A stretch of 64,000 nucleotides of DNA, taken from NCBI RefSeq assembly GCF_009755885.1, contig NZ_VYIX01000003.1, forward strand, positions 68 to 64,067, in the 5' to 3' direction. A model generated the notes under the pieces. The model searched no databases. It was not told the origin of the DNA and worked only from the letters and a program-made list of their open reading frames with translations. Positions 18,527 through 26,572 of this stretch are shown one piece after another. This DNA is from Brachyspira sp. SAP_772. Lineage in GTDB: Bacteria > Spirochaetota > Brachyspiria > Brachyspirales > Brachyspiraceae. Within the stretch, counting starts at the first letter, position 1. Each line of letters opens with the position of its first letter. Made by a program: the position numbers and the translations under genes.

Positions 18527-19189
18527 TTATTTGGAAGACACTTTTATATCAACAAACTTTATTTGAGAGTTTACCCTACCATCAGAACTTCTATATTTTA
18601 TAATTTCAGGAACAGTATAACTATCAATATTGGTGTACGATATATCAACATCATAAATCTTTGATTTTTTATTATAATAATCAGCACTTTCTACCAAAAG
18701 ACTATTTTTATCTATTTTATAATTTATACTATAGTCTTTATTCTCACCAAGAGCCCTTAATACAACTTCATATTTATCATTATCCTCTTTTACAGAATCA
18801 ACAGTAAACTTCTTTGAAATAGAACTGTAACTCTCAGATACAATAGCATAAAATCCAACCGTTTCCAAAGGCTCTTCAAACACAGAAAACATCTTAGCAT
18901 AAAAACTATCAACATTTTCAAGTACAATGCTTGGTTTGGAGTTTTGAACGAGAGTAAACTTTAATCTAATTTTGTCTTTTGAAGAGAGATAATTTTTTGC
19001 AGGTATAGTTGATATTTGAGCTTCTACTATTTTACCTTCTATATATGCCTCAAAACGCTTTGGGTATATAGTTGTATAATTATCTTTTATTTTGTTATAA
19101 AGTTCTTCAAAAGAAATATCCTGAGAATGAAGTAAATTAAAAAAAGATAATAAAAAAAGTAAAGTTATAAAAGTAAAGTATTTTCTCAT
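18527..19189 (-). CDS. Secreted protein with LolA/LolB-like features
   Basis: 220 residues with a signal peptide (about residues 1-22, ending LLHSQ). The mature part is a series of amphipathic strands: AYIEGKIVEAQISTIPAK, KIRLKFTLVQNSKPSIVLEN, YSINYKIDKNSLLVESADYY and VPEIIKYRSSDGRVNSQI. This order resembles the half-barrel of lipoprotein-sorting LolA-like proteins (WxxP-free form), but the match is loose. It could be another periplasmic beta-rich protein. It is upstream of the secreted-protein gene at 17760-18506, with which it probably forms an operon. Confidence 0.5.
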   Translation of the reverse strand: MRKYFTFITLLFLLSFFNLLHSQDISFEELYNKIKDNYTTIYPKRFEAYIEGKIVEAQISTIPAKNYLSSKDKIRLKFTLVQNSKPSIVLENVDSFYAKMFSVFEEPLETVGFYAIVSESYSSISKKFTVDSVKEDNDKYEVVLRALGENKDYSINYKIDKNSLLVESADYYNKKSKIYDVDISYTNIDSYTVPEIIKYRSSDGRVNSQIKFVDIKVSSK

Positions 19190-19260
19190 AGTTTTTTTAA
19201 TTGTCTTCCTTAAAAGTTATTATCGTAATATATATAATTTGCTTAAACAAAATAATTATG

Positions 19261-20079
19261 TTAATTTACATATTTGCTAGTGTCAATAGGAAGCTCTAAA
19301 ACCCTCGAAGCATTAATTAAAGCATTCTTCATAATATCTGAAACACTCTCTCCCCTCACCTCTGCTAAAACTTCTGCAGTATATGGTATAAAGGCAGGTT
19401 CATTAGCTCTTCCTCTCATCTTCTGCGGAGTTAAATACGGAGCATCTGTCTCTATTGTAAACATATCCTTAGGAACATATTTTGCAGCGTCTCTTAAAAA
19501 ATCATTCTTCAAATATGTACAAGAGCCAGAAAAAGAAAGTATATATCCCAAATCTAAAGCATTTTTAGCATCTTCCACATTGCCACTAAAACAATGAAAT
19601 ATTCCCCTCTTTGGTATATCTGCTTCTTTAAGTATATTAAAAGTATCTTTGAAAGCATCTCTGCTGTGAATAAGTATTGGAAGATCAACATTTTTTGCAG
19701 CATTACATAAAGCACTAAAGAATTTCTTTTGTTCCTCTTTGTTGGAATCATCATGATAATAATCTAAACCTATCTCTCCAACGGCATAAATAAGTTTTTT
19801 TCTATTTTCTAAAGTTTTTTTGTTTATAGTTTTTATTTTTAATTCAAAAGCCTTAATAGTGTGTTCATCATTTTCATTAGCATAATCTGGATAATAACCC
19901 ATACTAAAAAATACACCTTCAGCATCAGATAATATATATAAACGCTCATCTATATCGCTAGGATGAACTCCTATATCAACAAAATAATATATTCCAGCCT
20001 TGTTTGCTCTCTCTAAAACATCTTTTAAATCTTTAGCCTTCTTGGATATATAAGTAAGATGGCAATGACTGTCTATCAT
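19261..20079 (-). CDS. tatD: TatD family metal-dependent deoxyribonuclease
   Basis: 272-residue TIM-barrel hydrolase of the TatD family, a cytosolic 3'-5' DNA exonuclease. All metal ligands are visible: DSHCHL (HxH, residues 3-7), EIGLDYYHD (Glu), LIHSRDAF (His), IFHCFSG (His) and TIETDAPYLTP (Asp). The length is standard. It lies 20 bases after the HIT protein gene on the same strand, so the two are probably cotranscribed. Confidence 0.93.
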   Translation of the reverse strand: MIDSHCHLTYISKKAKDLKDVLERANKAGIYYFVDIGVHPSDIDERLYILSDAEGVFFSMGYYPDYANENDEHTIKAFELKIKTINKKTLENRKKLIYAVGEIGLDYYHDDSNKEEQKKFFSALCNAAKNVDLPILIHSRDAFKDTFNILKEADIPKRGIFHCFSGNVEDAKNALDLGYILSFSGSCTYLKNDFLRDAAKYVPKDMFTIETDAPYLTPQKMRGRANEPAFIPYTAEVLAEVRGESVSDIMKNALINASRVLELPIDTSKYVN

Positions 20080-20099
20080 AATAACTCCTAATTAGTTTT

Positions 20100-20429
20100 T
20101 TAAAAATTGTCTTTTAAATTAGATCCAGACAAAACATGAAAATGCAAATGAAATACGCTCTGACCAGCATTCTCTCCGCAATTATTAACTATTCTAAAAG
20201 ATTCTAAATTATTTTCTTTAGCAACCTCTTTAATAGTGTCTAATACTTTTCCCATCAAATCATTATCTATTTCTGTTATATCTTTTAAATGTTTCTTTGG
20301 CACAACAAGCAAATGAACATCAGATTTAGGATTTAAATCTTTAAACACAACACAATATTCATTTTCTTTTATAAAGTTTGAAGGTATTTCTCCTTTAACA
20401 ATCTTACAAAATATGCAATCGCTGCTCAT
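20100..20429 (-). CDS. HIT family nucleotide-binding hydrolase (HinT-like)
   Basis: 109-residue histidine-triad protein. It shows the N-terminal CIFCKIVKGEIPS zinc-type motif and the catalytic triad HLHFHVL, with the second conserved stretch DVHLLVVPKKHL. HinT-type members hydrolyse adenosine phosphoramidates. It ends shortly before tatD, in the same direction, and is divergent from the ZIP transporter gene, with 129 bases between starts. Confidence 0.92.
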   Translation of the reverse strand: MSSDCIFCKIVKGEIPSNFIKENEYCVVFKDLNPKSDVHLLVVPKKHLKDITEIDNDLMGKVLDTIKEVAKENNLESFRIVNNCGENAGQSVFHLHFHVLSGSNLKDNF

Positions 20430-20493
20430 AATATAAAACTCCTATAATTTATTAATAAACAAAAAAATTATTAATAATTATTACTAATTAGTA

Positions 20494-20521
20494 TTGAAAA
20501 TTAATTTAATATGTATATAAT
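20494..20521 (+). promoter_or_regulatory. Predicted promoter of the ZIP transporter gene
   Basis: TTGAAA at 20494-20499 and TATAAT at 20516-20521, spacer 16 bp. The start codon at 20559 lies 37 bases downstream. Confidence 0.55.
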
Positions 20522-20558
20522 TATAAAATAAAAACAAAAAAAATAAAAGGCGGTAATA

Positions 20559-21365
20559 ATGATAGAGAATGCCTCACCAGTTATGTTAGCATTATTTGGA
20601 GGAAGTATTACATTTGCTTTTACAGCATTAGGAGCAGGGTTAGTATTTTTCTTTGTATCCGAAATAAAACCTAAACTGCTTGCTACTATGTATGGTTTTG
20701 CTGGTGGGGTAATGACAGCTGCTAGTTTTTGGTCTTTGCTTGCTCCATCTATAGAGCTATCAGAAAATACTAATTTACCAAATTGGCTTATACCTGTTGG
20801 AGGTTTTTTATTTGGTGCATTTTTTATATGGGTATTAGATAAATCATTGCCGCATATGCATATAGTTAATGGTCATGAAGAGACTGAGGGAGCTAAAGTA
20901 AAACTATCAAAAAGCATACTGCTATTTTTAGCAATTACATTACATAATATACCAGAGGGTTTAGCGGTAGGTGTAACATTTGGAGCTTTTTCTATAGGAG
21001 ATAGCGGGGTGAGTTTTAATGCTGCTTTAGCTTTGGCACTTGGTATAGGTCTTCAAAACTTCCCAGAGGGAGCTGCTGTTTCTTTGCCTCTAAAAAGTAC
21101 AGGCGTTTCAAAATCAAAATCTTTTTTACTTGGAGCAATATCAGGAATAGTAGAGCCTATTGCTGCTGTGATAGGTGCTATTGCTGTTACTAAACTTACA
21201 TTAATACTTCCTATAGCTTTATCATTTTCTGCAGGTGCTATGATATATGTTGTTATAGAAGAATTAGTACCAGAAGCTGTTGCAGAAGAGCACAATCACT
21301 TTGGAGTATTTGGCTTTATATTCGGCTTTGCTATAATGATGGTTTTAGATGTTGCTTTGGGATAA
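20559..21365 (+). CDS. ZIP family divalent metal transporter (ZupT-like)
   Basis: 268-residue inner-membrane transporter with eight predicted helices. The two ZIP signature helices with the metal-binding residues are present: LHNIPEGLAVGV (helix 4) and LQNFPEGAAVSLPLK (helix 5). A histidine-containing loop (HMHIVNGHEETEG) sits between helices 3 and 4. This family takes up zinc, iron or manganese; the exact metal is not readable. It is monocistronic, followed by a long repeat cluster. Confidence 0.9.
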   Translation: MIENASPVMLALFGGSITFAFTALGAGLVFFFVSEIKPKLLATMYGFAGGVMTAASFWSLLAPSIELSENTNLPNWLIPVGGFLFGAFFIWVLDKSLPHMHIVNGHEETEGAKVKLSKSILLFLAITLHNIPEGLAVGVTFGAFSIGDSGVSFNAALALALGIGLQNFPEGAAVSLPLKSTGVSKSKSFLLGAISGIVEPIAAVIGAIAVTKLTLILPIALSFSAGAMIYVVIEELVPEAVAEEHNHFGVFGFIFGFAIMMVLDVALG

Positions 21366-21399
21366 TCTTGTATGTTTAGAATATATATACTACAGGATA

Positions 21400-21990
21400 A
21401 TACCAACATTTTAAGCTAAGAAATGCAGTTCTTTTGCTTCTTTTATACCAATACCAAGTAGGTGCCTATTGGCAAAAGAAGTGGGGGCGCGTACCCTATG
21501 GGCACGCTTTGCAGGGGGCTAGTACCCACAAACAAAAAACTTAAAATATATTTTTTGATAAACTAAAATCAACATATTCTAAAATAACTATATTTTGTTA
21601 TATTATTTTTTTATTCAACTTTTTTGTCGCTCTCGCGGTGCGGACTTCGTCAAAAAGTTGCAAAAAACGCAAGTACTATAACTTTGCATGTTTTGAATAT
21701 GTATAAACTATATTGTAATACCAACATTTCAAGCTAAAAAATGCAGCCTTTTTGGTTCTTTGTGGCAACAAAAGAACTGGGGTGCTACCCTAAGGGCACG
21801 CTTCGCAGGGGGCAAAGCCCTGCAAATAATTAAAATAAAAGAGTCAAAAATTTTTAATATATATTAAAAATTTTATTTTCTATAATTTTTGGTTGTTCTT
21901 TTTCCCATAGCTCGCACCCACAGGCACTCCTTTCAGTCGCGGTGCAGACTTCGTCAAATAACCAAAAAGTGCAAGTAAAAAAATAATACT
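21400..21990 (+). repeat. Intergenic hairpin repeat cluster, copy 3 (tandem B-A-B-A)
   Basis: The largest repeat cluster, in the 828-base gap between convergent ZIP and lptB genes. Module B at 21419-21535 includes TTTTATACCAATACC with an expanded arm and GGGGGCTAGTACCC. Module A at 21616-21661 has a 9-bp stem CAACTTTTT / AAAAAGTTG around a GC-rich arm (CTCGCGGTGCGG). A second B (21738-21829) and a degraded A (21893-21985) follow. The rest of the gap (21990-22193) is AT-rich with no gene I can support. Confidence 0.85.
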
Positions 21991-22193
21991 AGATCATATT
22001 AATTATGCTTTATATTTAATTAAAGTATTTTATTTATACTAAAAATATACTCTTTTTGTTTCCTTGTTCCAATACAGTAGAGACTCTATTTAGTTGTAGA
22101 AAAATACGGAAGTTACGAAGTGTTCACAGAGCTTGAACAAAGCCACCACAAATAAAAAACTAACAATTGAAAATATAATTGTTTAAGCTTATA

Positions 22194-23021
22194 TCACATA
22201 CTGAAAGATTCACCTAAGTAAATTTTACGTGCTAAAGGATTCGATACAATATCTTCTGGGCTTCCTTGAACTAATATTTTACCATTACCCATTATATATG
22301 CCCTATCTGTAATCCTTAAAGTTTCGCGTACATTGTGGTCAGTTATTAATATGCCAAGCCCTTTTTCTTTTAATGAGGCTATAATATTTTGTATATCAAT
22401 AACCGCTATAGGGTCAACTCCTGCAAATGGCTCATCTAATAAAATAAATTTGGGGTTTACAGTTAATGCTCTTGCTATCTCGCATCTTCTTCTCTCACCA
22501 CCTGAAAGAGTATATCCTTTTTGTTTTCGTACATGTGTAATATTAAACTCTTCAAGTAGTCTATCTGTAATATCCATTCTATCTTTCTGAGTTAAAGCAT
22601 CATTATATTCAAGTATAGAAAGCAAATTGTCTTCAACAGAAAGTTTTCTAAAAATAGAAGCCTCTTGCGGTAAATAACCTATGCCAAGCTGAGCACGCTG
22701 ATACATGTGAAGTTTAGTAATATCTATATCATTTAAATAAATATTTCCCTTAGTAGCAGTAACAAAACCAACAGTAATATAAAAACTAGTAGTCTTACCC
22801 GCACCATTAGGTCCTAAAAGCCCTACTACCTCACCCTGCTTTACACTATAAGAAATATCTTCTATTATTTTTCTCTTACCGTAAAATTTTGTTAAACTTA
22901 CAGCTCTTATCTCTGAAGGATTTTCTTTATCATAATTAAAAAAGTTGTCTACAGTAATTCTATTTGCAGAGGGTATATCCTTATCTTTCTTTTTAAAAAT
23001 ATTTAAAAACTTATGAAACAT
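22194..23021 (-). CDS. lptB: LPS-export-type ABC transporter ATPase
   Basis: 275 residues. The ABC motifs are complete: Walker A GLLGPNGAGKTTS, signature LSGGERRRCEIARA, Walker B FILLDEPFAGVDPIAV and switch His LITDHNVRETL. The FAGVDPIAV and GILITDHNVRETL wording is that of LptB, the cytosolic ATPase that powers lipopolysaccharide extraction. The protein is about 35 residues longer at the N-terminus (a Lys-rich extension before the RAVSLTKFYGKR core). The other Lpt genes are not adjacent. In a spirochaete that makes lipo-oligosaccharide, this role is plausible; other ABC export cannot be excluded. Confidence 0.88.
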   Translation of the reverse strand: MFHKFLNIFKKKDKDIPSANRITVDNFFNYDKENPSEIRAVSLTKFYGKRKIIEDISYSVKQGEVVGLLGPNGAGKTTSFYITVGFVTATKGNIYLNDIDITKLHMYQRAQLGIGYLPQEASIFRKLSVEDNLLSILEYNDALTQKDRMDITDRLLEEFNITHVRKQKGYTLSGGERRRCEIARALTVNPKFILLDEPFAGVDPIAVIDIQNIIASLKEKGLGILITDHNVRETLRITDRAYIMGNGKILVQGSPEDIVSNPLARKIYLGESFSM

Positions 23022-23051
23022 ATACCCTCACTTTAATTATTATTTTATTAT

Positions 23052-23591
23052 TTATTGTTCATCAGAAGAAGAACTAGAATGTTTTTTAGAATCAAAATCT
23101 GCCATAATGTTATCAAATGTATAAAGGTCTCTTCCTTCTAGTTTTCCATTTCCAAGCATTTTTATTTTGCTAAGTATTTCATTAAATAGCTCTTCTTCTT
23201 CTAACTGTTCTTGTATAAACCAATCTAAAAACCTTGCAGTAATATGGTCTTTACTTTCCATTGCTTTTCCAACTAATTCATTAATGCAAGAAGTAACATA
23301 TTCTTCATGTTTTAATATAGCTTTAAATAAATCCTCTACAGAGTTAAAACTACTTTGAGGAGCTTTCATCTCTGTAATAATAGCCTGTCCGCCAACTTTA
23401 TTAATAAAATCTCTAAACTTTTCAAAGTGAGTTGTTTCCTCTTTGAAATGGCCATATAAAAATTGGCTGCATCCTTTTAATCCCTCTTTATCACACCAGC
23501 CTGCCATATTGAAATAAAGACTAGCAGAATAAAGTTCTTTATTTAACTGTTCATTTAATAATTTAATTATATCTTCTTTTATTATAGACAT
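23052..23591 (-). CDS. ftn: Ferritin
   Basis: 179-residue bacterial non-haem ferritin that stores iron in a 24-mer. The four-helix bundle motifs are clear: LNEQLNKELYSASLYFNMA, GHFKEETTHFEKFRDFINKV with the ferroxidase Glu and His, and WFIQEQLEEEELFNEILSKI. An A-G-G-A ribosome-binding site precedes the ATG by eight bases. The C-terminus has a serine/histidine-rich tail (KKHSSSSSDEQ). A separate ferritin-like/VIT fusion is at 59103. Confidence 0.93.
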   Translation of the reverse strand: MSIIKEDIIKLLNEQLNKELYSASLYFNMAGWCDKEGLKGCSQFLYGHFKEETTHFEKFRDFINKVGGQAIITEMKAPQSSFNSVEDLFKAILKHEEYVTSCINELVGKAMESKDHITARFLDWFIQEQLEEEELFNEILSKIKMLGNGKLEGRDLYTFDNIMADFDSKKHSSSSSDEQ

Positions 23592-23617
23592 AGAATAACT
23601 CCTATTATAATATAAAT

Positions 23618-23646
23618 ATTGTATAATATTATAACAAATATATCAA
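23618..23646 (-). promoter_or_regulatory. Predicted ferritin promoter
   Basis: Minus-strand TTGATA (plus 23641-23646) and TACAAT (plus 23618-23623) with a 17-bp spacer, 27 bases from the ferritin start codon. The region is AT-rich and divergent from the lexA promoter; no Fur-type palindrome is obvious to me. Confidence 0.45.
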
Positions 23647-23673
23647 GAAAATGTTATTTTTAATTTATAAATG

Positions 23674-23701
23674 TTGACATCATATTTTTGTATAGTATAA
23701 T
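23674..23701 (+). promoter_or_regulatory. Strong lexA promoter
   Basis: Perfect TTGACA (23674-23679) and perfect TATAAT (23696-23701) with a 16-bp spacer. LexA usually represses its own gene, but I cannot point to an operator in this sequence. Confidence 0.75.
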
Positions 23702-23737
23702 AATAAATATTATAATAATATATATGAGGTGTCTAAT

Positions 23738-24364
23738 ATGACAGAATTAACAGACAAGCAAAAGCATATATTAAATTTTTTGCAAAAGTTTATGAATGAA
23801 AACGGATATCCTCCAACAGTAAAAGAAATAATGGTTCATTTTAATTTTGCCTCCCCTACTGCGGTAACTACACATTTAACAGCATTAGAAAAGAAAGGGT
23901 ATGTAAAAAAGACAGGTAAAAGAGCAAGAGGAAGTGTGCCTATAAATACAGCAGAAAAAAAAGATAATCTTATCAAAATACCTTTGCTTACAAATGAAGT
24001 TAAGGCTGGTCTTTTAATGGATGTTTCTGATGAGTCTTATGAAGATTTTTTCCCATTACCAGAATCTATAGCTCAAAATGAAAACAATTTTCTAATGAAA
24101 GTAAAAGGCGATTCTATGATAGATGCTCATATAAAAGAAGGCGATATGGTATTAGTTAATCCTTCAAATATAGAGCCTCAAAATGGAGACATCGTAGTAG
24201 CTAAAATAGATGATAATGGTGATGAAGAGATAACTATTAAAAGATTTTTCAAAGAGAAAGACTGCATAAAATTAGTTGCTGAAAATAAAGAATATCCTCC
24301 TATCATACAGGAAAAAGTTTCTATAGTTGGTAAAGTGGTTGGACTAATAAGATTAAAAATATAA
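23738..24364 (+). CDS. lexA: LexA SOS repressor
   Basis: About 208 residues. N-terminal winged HTH with GYPPTVKEIMVHFNFASPTA and HLTALEKKGYVKK; C-terminal S24 self-cleavage domain with the scissile Ala-Gly in NEVKAGLLMD, the catalytic Ser in VKGDSMIDAHI and Lys in VVAKIDDNG or EITIKRFF. RecA-stimulated self-cleavage derepresses the SOS genes. A GTG at 23729 opens the frame, but it lies in the ribosome-binding sequence GAGGTG, which is correctly spaced (8 bases) for the ATG at 23738, so I chose that. No terminator with a good T run follows on this strand. Confidence 0.95.
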   Translation: MTELTDKQKHILNFLQKFMNENGYPPTVKEIMVHFNFASPTAVTTHLTALEKKGYVKKTGKRARGSVPINTAEKKDNLIKIPLLTNEVKAGLLMDVSDESYEDFFPLPESIAQNENNFLMKVKGDSMIDAHIKEGDMVLVNPSNIEPQNGDIVVAKIDDNGDEEITIKRFFKEKDCIKLVAENKEYPPIIQEKVSIVGKVVGLIRLKI

Positions 24365-24375
24365 AAAATAAAAAC

Positions 24376-24409
24376 ATAAAAAAAGAGACCCCTTAAAAAG
24401 AAGCCTCTT
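24376..24409 (-). terminator. Probable terminator of the mglB operon
   Basis: Minus-strand AAGAGGC pairs with GTCTCTT (one G-T wobble) around a 12- to 13-base loop and is followed by seven T residues. The stem is short, so moderate confidence. Confidence 0.6.
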
Positions 24410-24428
24410 CGAAAATTCTTATAAATAC

Positions 24429-25469
24429 TTATTTATAAGCCTCCATAGCATCATCAGCATTTTCTATAGTTATTGCTTTATATGGAACTCTCACAGCTTT
24501 TACTTCATCTAAAGTATAACCAGTATCATCAACTACATCTTTATTATTTACAACATTCATAACCATATCAACTATAGCCTTAGCCTGATCTTTAGGGCTT
24601 TGTAATACTGTACCAAGTATAGCACCTTTCTTTATCTCTTCTATAACTTCTGGTATAGCATCAACTCCTACTATTGGTATAAATTTATTACCATTTCCTA
24701 TATTATAACCCTCTTTTTGTATAGATTTCAAAGCTCCCAAAGCCATAGCATCATTATTAGAGAATATAAACTCAATATTATTCTCATATTTTTTTATCCA
24801 AGCATCCATTAAAGTTTGTGCCTGAAGTATATCCCAATTAGCATTATTTATCTCTAATTCTTCCAATACTATTCCATTTTCTTCTAATATAGCCTTAACT
24901 CTCTCTGTTCTTGCTTCAGCATCTGGGTGACCTTCTTCTCCTTTAAGTAAAACATACTGCAATTTACCGTCTTTATTTTTATCTAAAGCAGGATTAGAAA
25001 CCCAAGCATTTAAAACTATATTTCCTTGCATATCTCCAGATTCTAAACTTCTAGTTCCAACATACCACACCTTATCATAACTCAACAAATCTTCTTTTTT
25101 AGGCTCTTTATTAAAAAATACTACTGGTATATTAGAAGGTCTCACTTTTTCTATAACCAAATTAGCAGCTAAAGGATCAACCAAATTAACAGCAAGAGCA
25201 TCAACATCTCTCTGTATGGCAGCATCTATTTGGTCATACTGCTTAACTTGATCATTCTCAGCATCAGTCATAGTAAACTTTACATTATCAGCCTTTAAAA
25301 AGCTTTCAATGTTCCTTCTCATAAATGAAATAAAACTATCATCATATCTATATATAGCAACAGCAATATCTACACCATTATCTTTATTAGAAGACTCATT
25401 AACCTTATCCGATGAACAACTAGATAAAATAGATAAAAATAATAGCAATGAAAAAATAAACTTGCTCAT
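24429..25469 (-). CDS. mglB: Galactose/glucose-binding lipoprotein, MglB
   Basis: 346-residue periplasmic sugar-binding protein of an ABC importer and chemotaxis partner. The N-terminus is a lipoprotein signal (lipobox ILSSC, Cys near 18). Strong agreement with E. coli MglB: YRYDDSFISFMRR, QVKQYDQIDAAI, VFFNKEPKK, and the calcium-binding loop DKNKDGKLQ. Sugar contacts are present: HPDAEAR, the NNANWD tryptophan, SNNDAMALGA and VGVDAIPE. An IS or mglA/mglC is not in the window, so the permease genes are elsewhere. It follows a diverged paralogue 29 bases upstream. Confidence 0.92.
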   Translation of the reverse strand: MSKFIFSLLLFLSILSSCSSDKVNESSNKDNGVDIAVAIYRYDDSFISFMRRNIESFLKADNVKFTMTDAENDQVKQYDQIDAAIQRDVDALAVNLVDPLAANLVIEKVRPSNIPVVFFNKEPKKEDLLSYDKVWYVGTRSLESGDMQGNIVLNAWVSNPALDKNKDGKLQYVLLKGEEGHPDAEARTERVKAILEENGIVLEELEINNANWDILQAQTLMDAWIKKYENNIEFIFSNNDAMALGALKSIQKEGYNIGNGNKFIPIVGVDAIPEVIEEIKKGAILGTVLQSPKDQAKAIVDMVMNVVNNKDVVDDTGYTLDEVKAVRVPYKAITIENADDAMEAYK

Positions 25470-25498
25470 AAAATTACTCCTATTTTTAAATAAATATA

Positions 25499-26518
25499 TT
25501 ATTTATAAATTTCAATAGCCCTATCTAAATTAAACATCGTTATAGGTATATAAGGCACAAAAATATATTTATTATTATCAAAACTCAAAGTTGTGCCGTC
25601 TAATGGAGCTCTATTATTTATTATATTTAATGAAACCTTAGACAAAACTTCAGCCTGTGTAGAAGGGTTCTGCATTACTGTAGCAAATACAGAGTAGTTT
25701 TTTATAGCTTCTAAATATTCTGGTGTACCGCCTATTCCTACTATTGGTATATAATTAAGCATTCTTCTATCATTGTTAAAACCTAATTTCTTAATGGAAT
25801 CTAATGCTCCCAATGCCATATTATCATCATTAGCAATAATATATTCTATTTTTTGAGAATATTTAACCATTAATTTATCCATTTCTATAGAAGCAGTTTT
25901 TCTATTATCAAAAGCATAAACCTCAGCTAATATATCAAGTTTAATATTATTTCTTTTTAAATAATCTTTCATATATTGAGTTCTATTCTCACTTTCAACG
26001 CTGTTAGTTCTCCCTCTTATTATTACGCATTGTATCTTTCCATCTTCATTTTTATCCCAATTAGCATGCGACTTCCAACTATCTGTTATTACTCTGCCTT
26101 GAGCTGTACCCGCATTCTCGCTGCTTCCTCCAATATACCAAACATTATTATAACTATTAAGAGCCTCTAAATCCGGCTCTCTATTAAAAAATATAATAGG
26201 TATATTTCTAACGCTCACTTTATTTATTATCGTTTGAGCATAGCTTTCATTTACTAAATTAATTGCTATAAGATTAACGTTTTTATTTAAGAATATATCT
26301 ATTTGATCATTTTGTGTTATTTGACTGTTATGAGAATCTAATATAGTAAGAGAAGCTTTATTACCAATATTTTTTTCTATATAGCTTTTTAAATATTTAA
26401 TATAATTATCATCAAATCTATATAAAGCCATACCTATAGTGCTTTTTTTGTTCTGAGTAAATATTAAAGATGATGATATAAATAATAAAATAACAAAATT
26501 TAATATTCGCCTACCCAT
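25499..26518 (-). CDS. MglB-like periplasmic binding protein, diverged paralogue
   Basis: 339 residues, aligned end to end with the neighbouring MglB and including a signal peptide (RRILNFVILLFISSSLIFTQ; no lipobox cysteine). The calcium loop is kept (DKNEDGKIQ), as are RFDDNYI and IANDDNMALGA. Several sugar-contact residues are lost: the HPDAEAR segment is SVESENR, the binding-site Trp segment is Phe (YAFDN), and VGVDAIPE is VGIGGTPE. A changed ligand or loss of galactose binding is therefore likely. It has its own TTGACA-N17-TATAAT promoter and is the first gene of the pair. Confidence 0.85.
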   Translation of the reverse strand: MGRRILNFVILLFISSSLIFTQNKKSTIGMALYRFDDNYIKYLKSYIEKNIGNKASLTILDSHNSQITQNDQIDIFLNKNVNLIAINLVNESYAQTIINKVSVRNIPIIFFNREPDLEALNSYNNVWYIGGSSENAGTAQGRVITDSWKSHANWDKNEDGKIQCVIIRGRTNSVESENRTQYMKDYLKRNNIKLDILAEVYAFDNRKTASIEMDKLMVKYSQKIEYIIANDDNMALGALDSIKKLGFNNDRRMLNYIPIVGIGGTPEYLEAIKNYSVFATVMQNPSTQAEVLSKVSLNIINNRAPLDGTTLSFDNNKYIFVPYIPITMFNLDRAIEIYK

Positions 26519-26534
26519 AAATACCTCAATTTAA

Positions 26535-26563
26535 ATTATAGTTAAATATATTTCTATTGTCAA
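26535..26563 (-). promoter_or_regulatory. Strong promoter of the mglB-like operon
   Basis: Minus-strand TTGACA (plus 26558-26563) and TATAAT (plus 26535-26540), both perfect, with a 17-bp spacer. It lies 16 bases upstream of the paralogue's start, within the gap after the oxidoreductase gene. Confidence 0.8.
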
Positions 26564-26572
26564 GATAGATTA

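Noticed and set aside
23729-23737. GTG at 23729 as the lexA start.
   Set aside because: It is part of the GAGGTG ribosome-binding site that serves the ATG at 23738.
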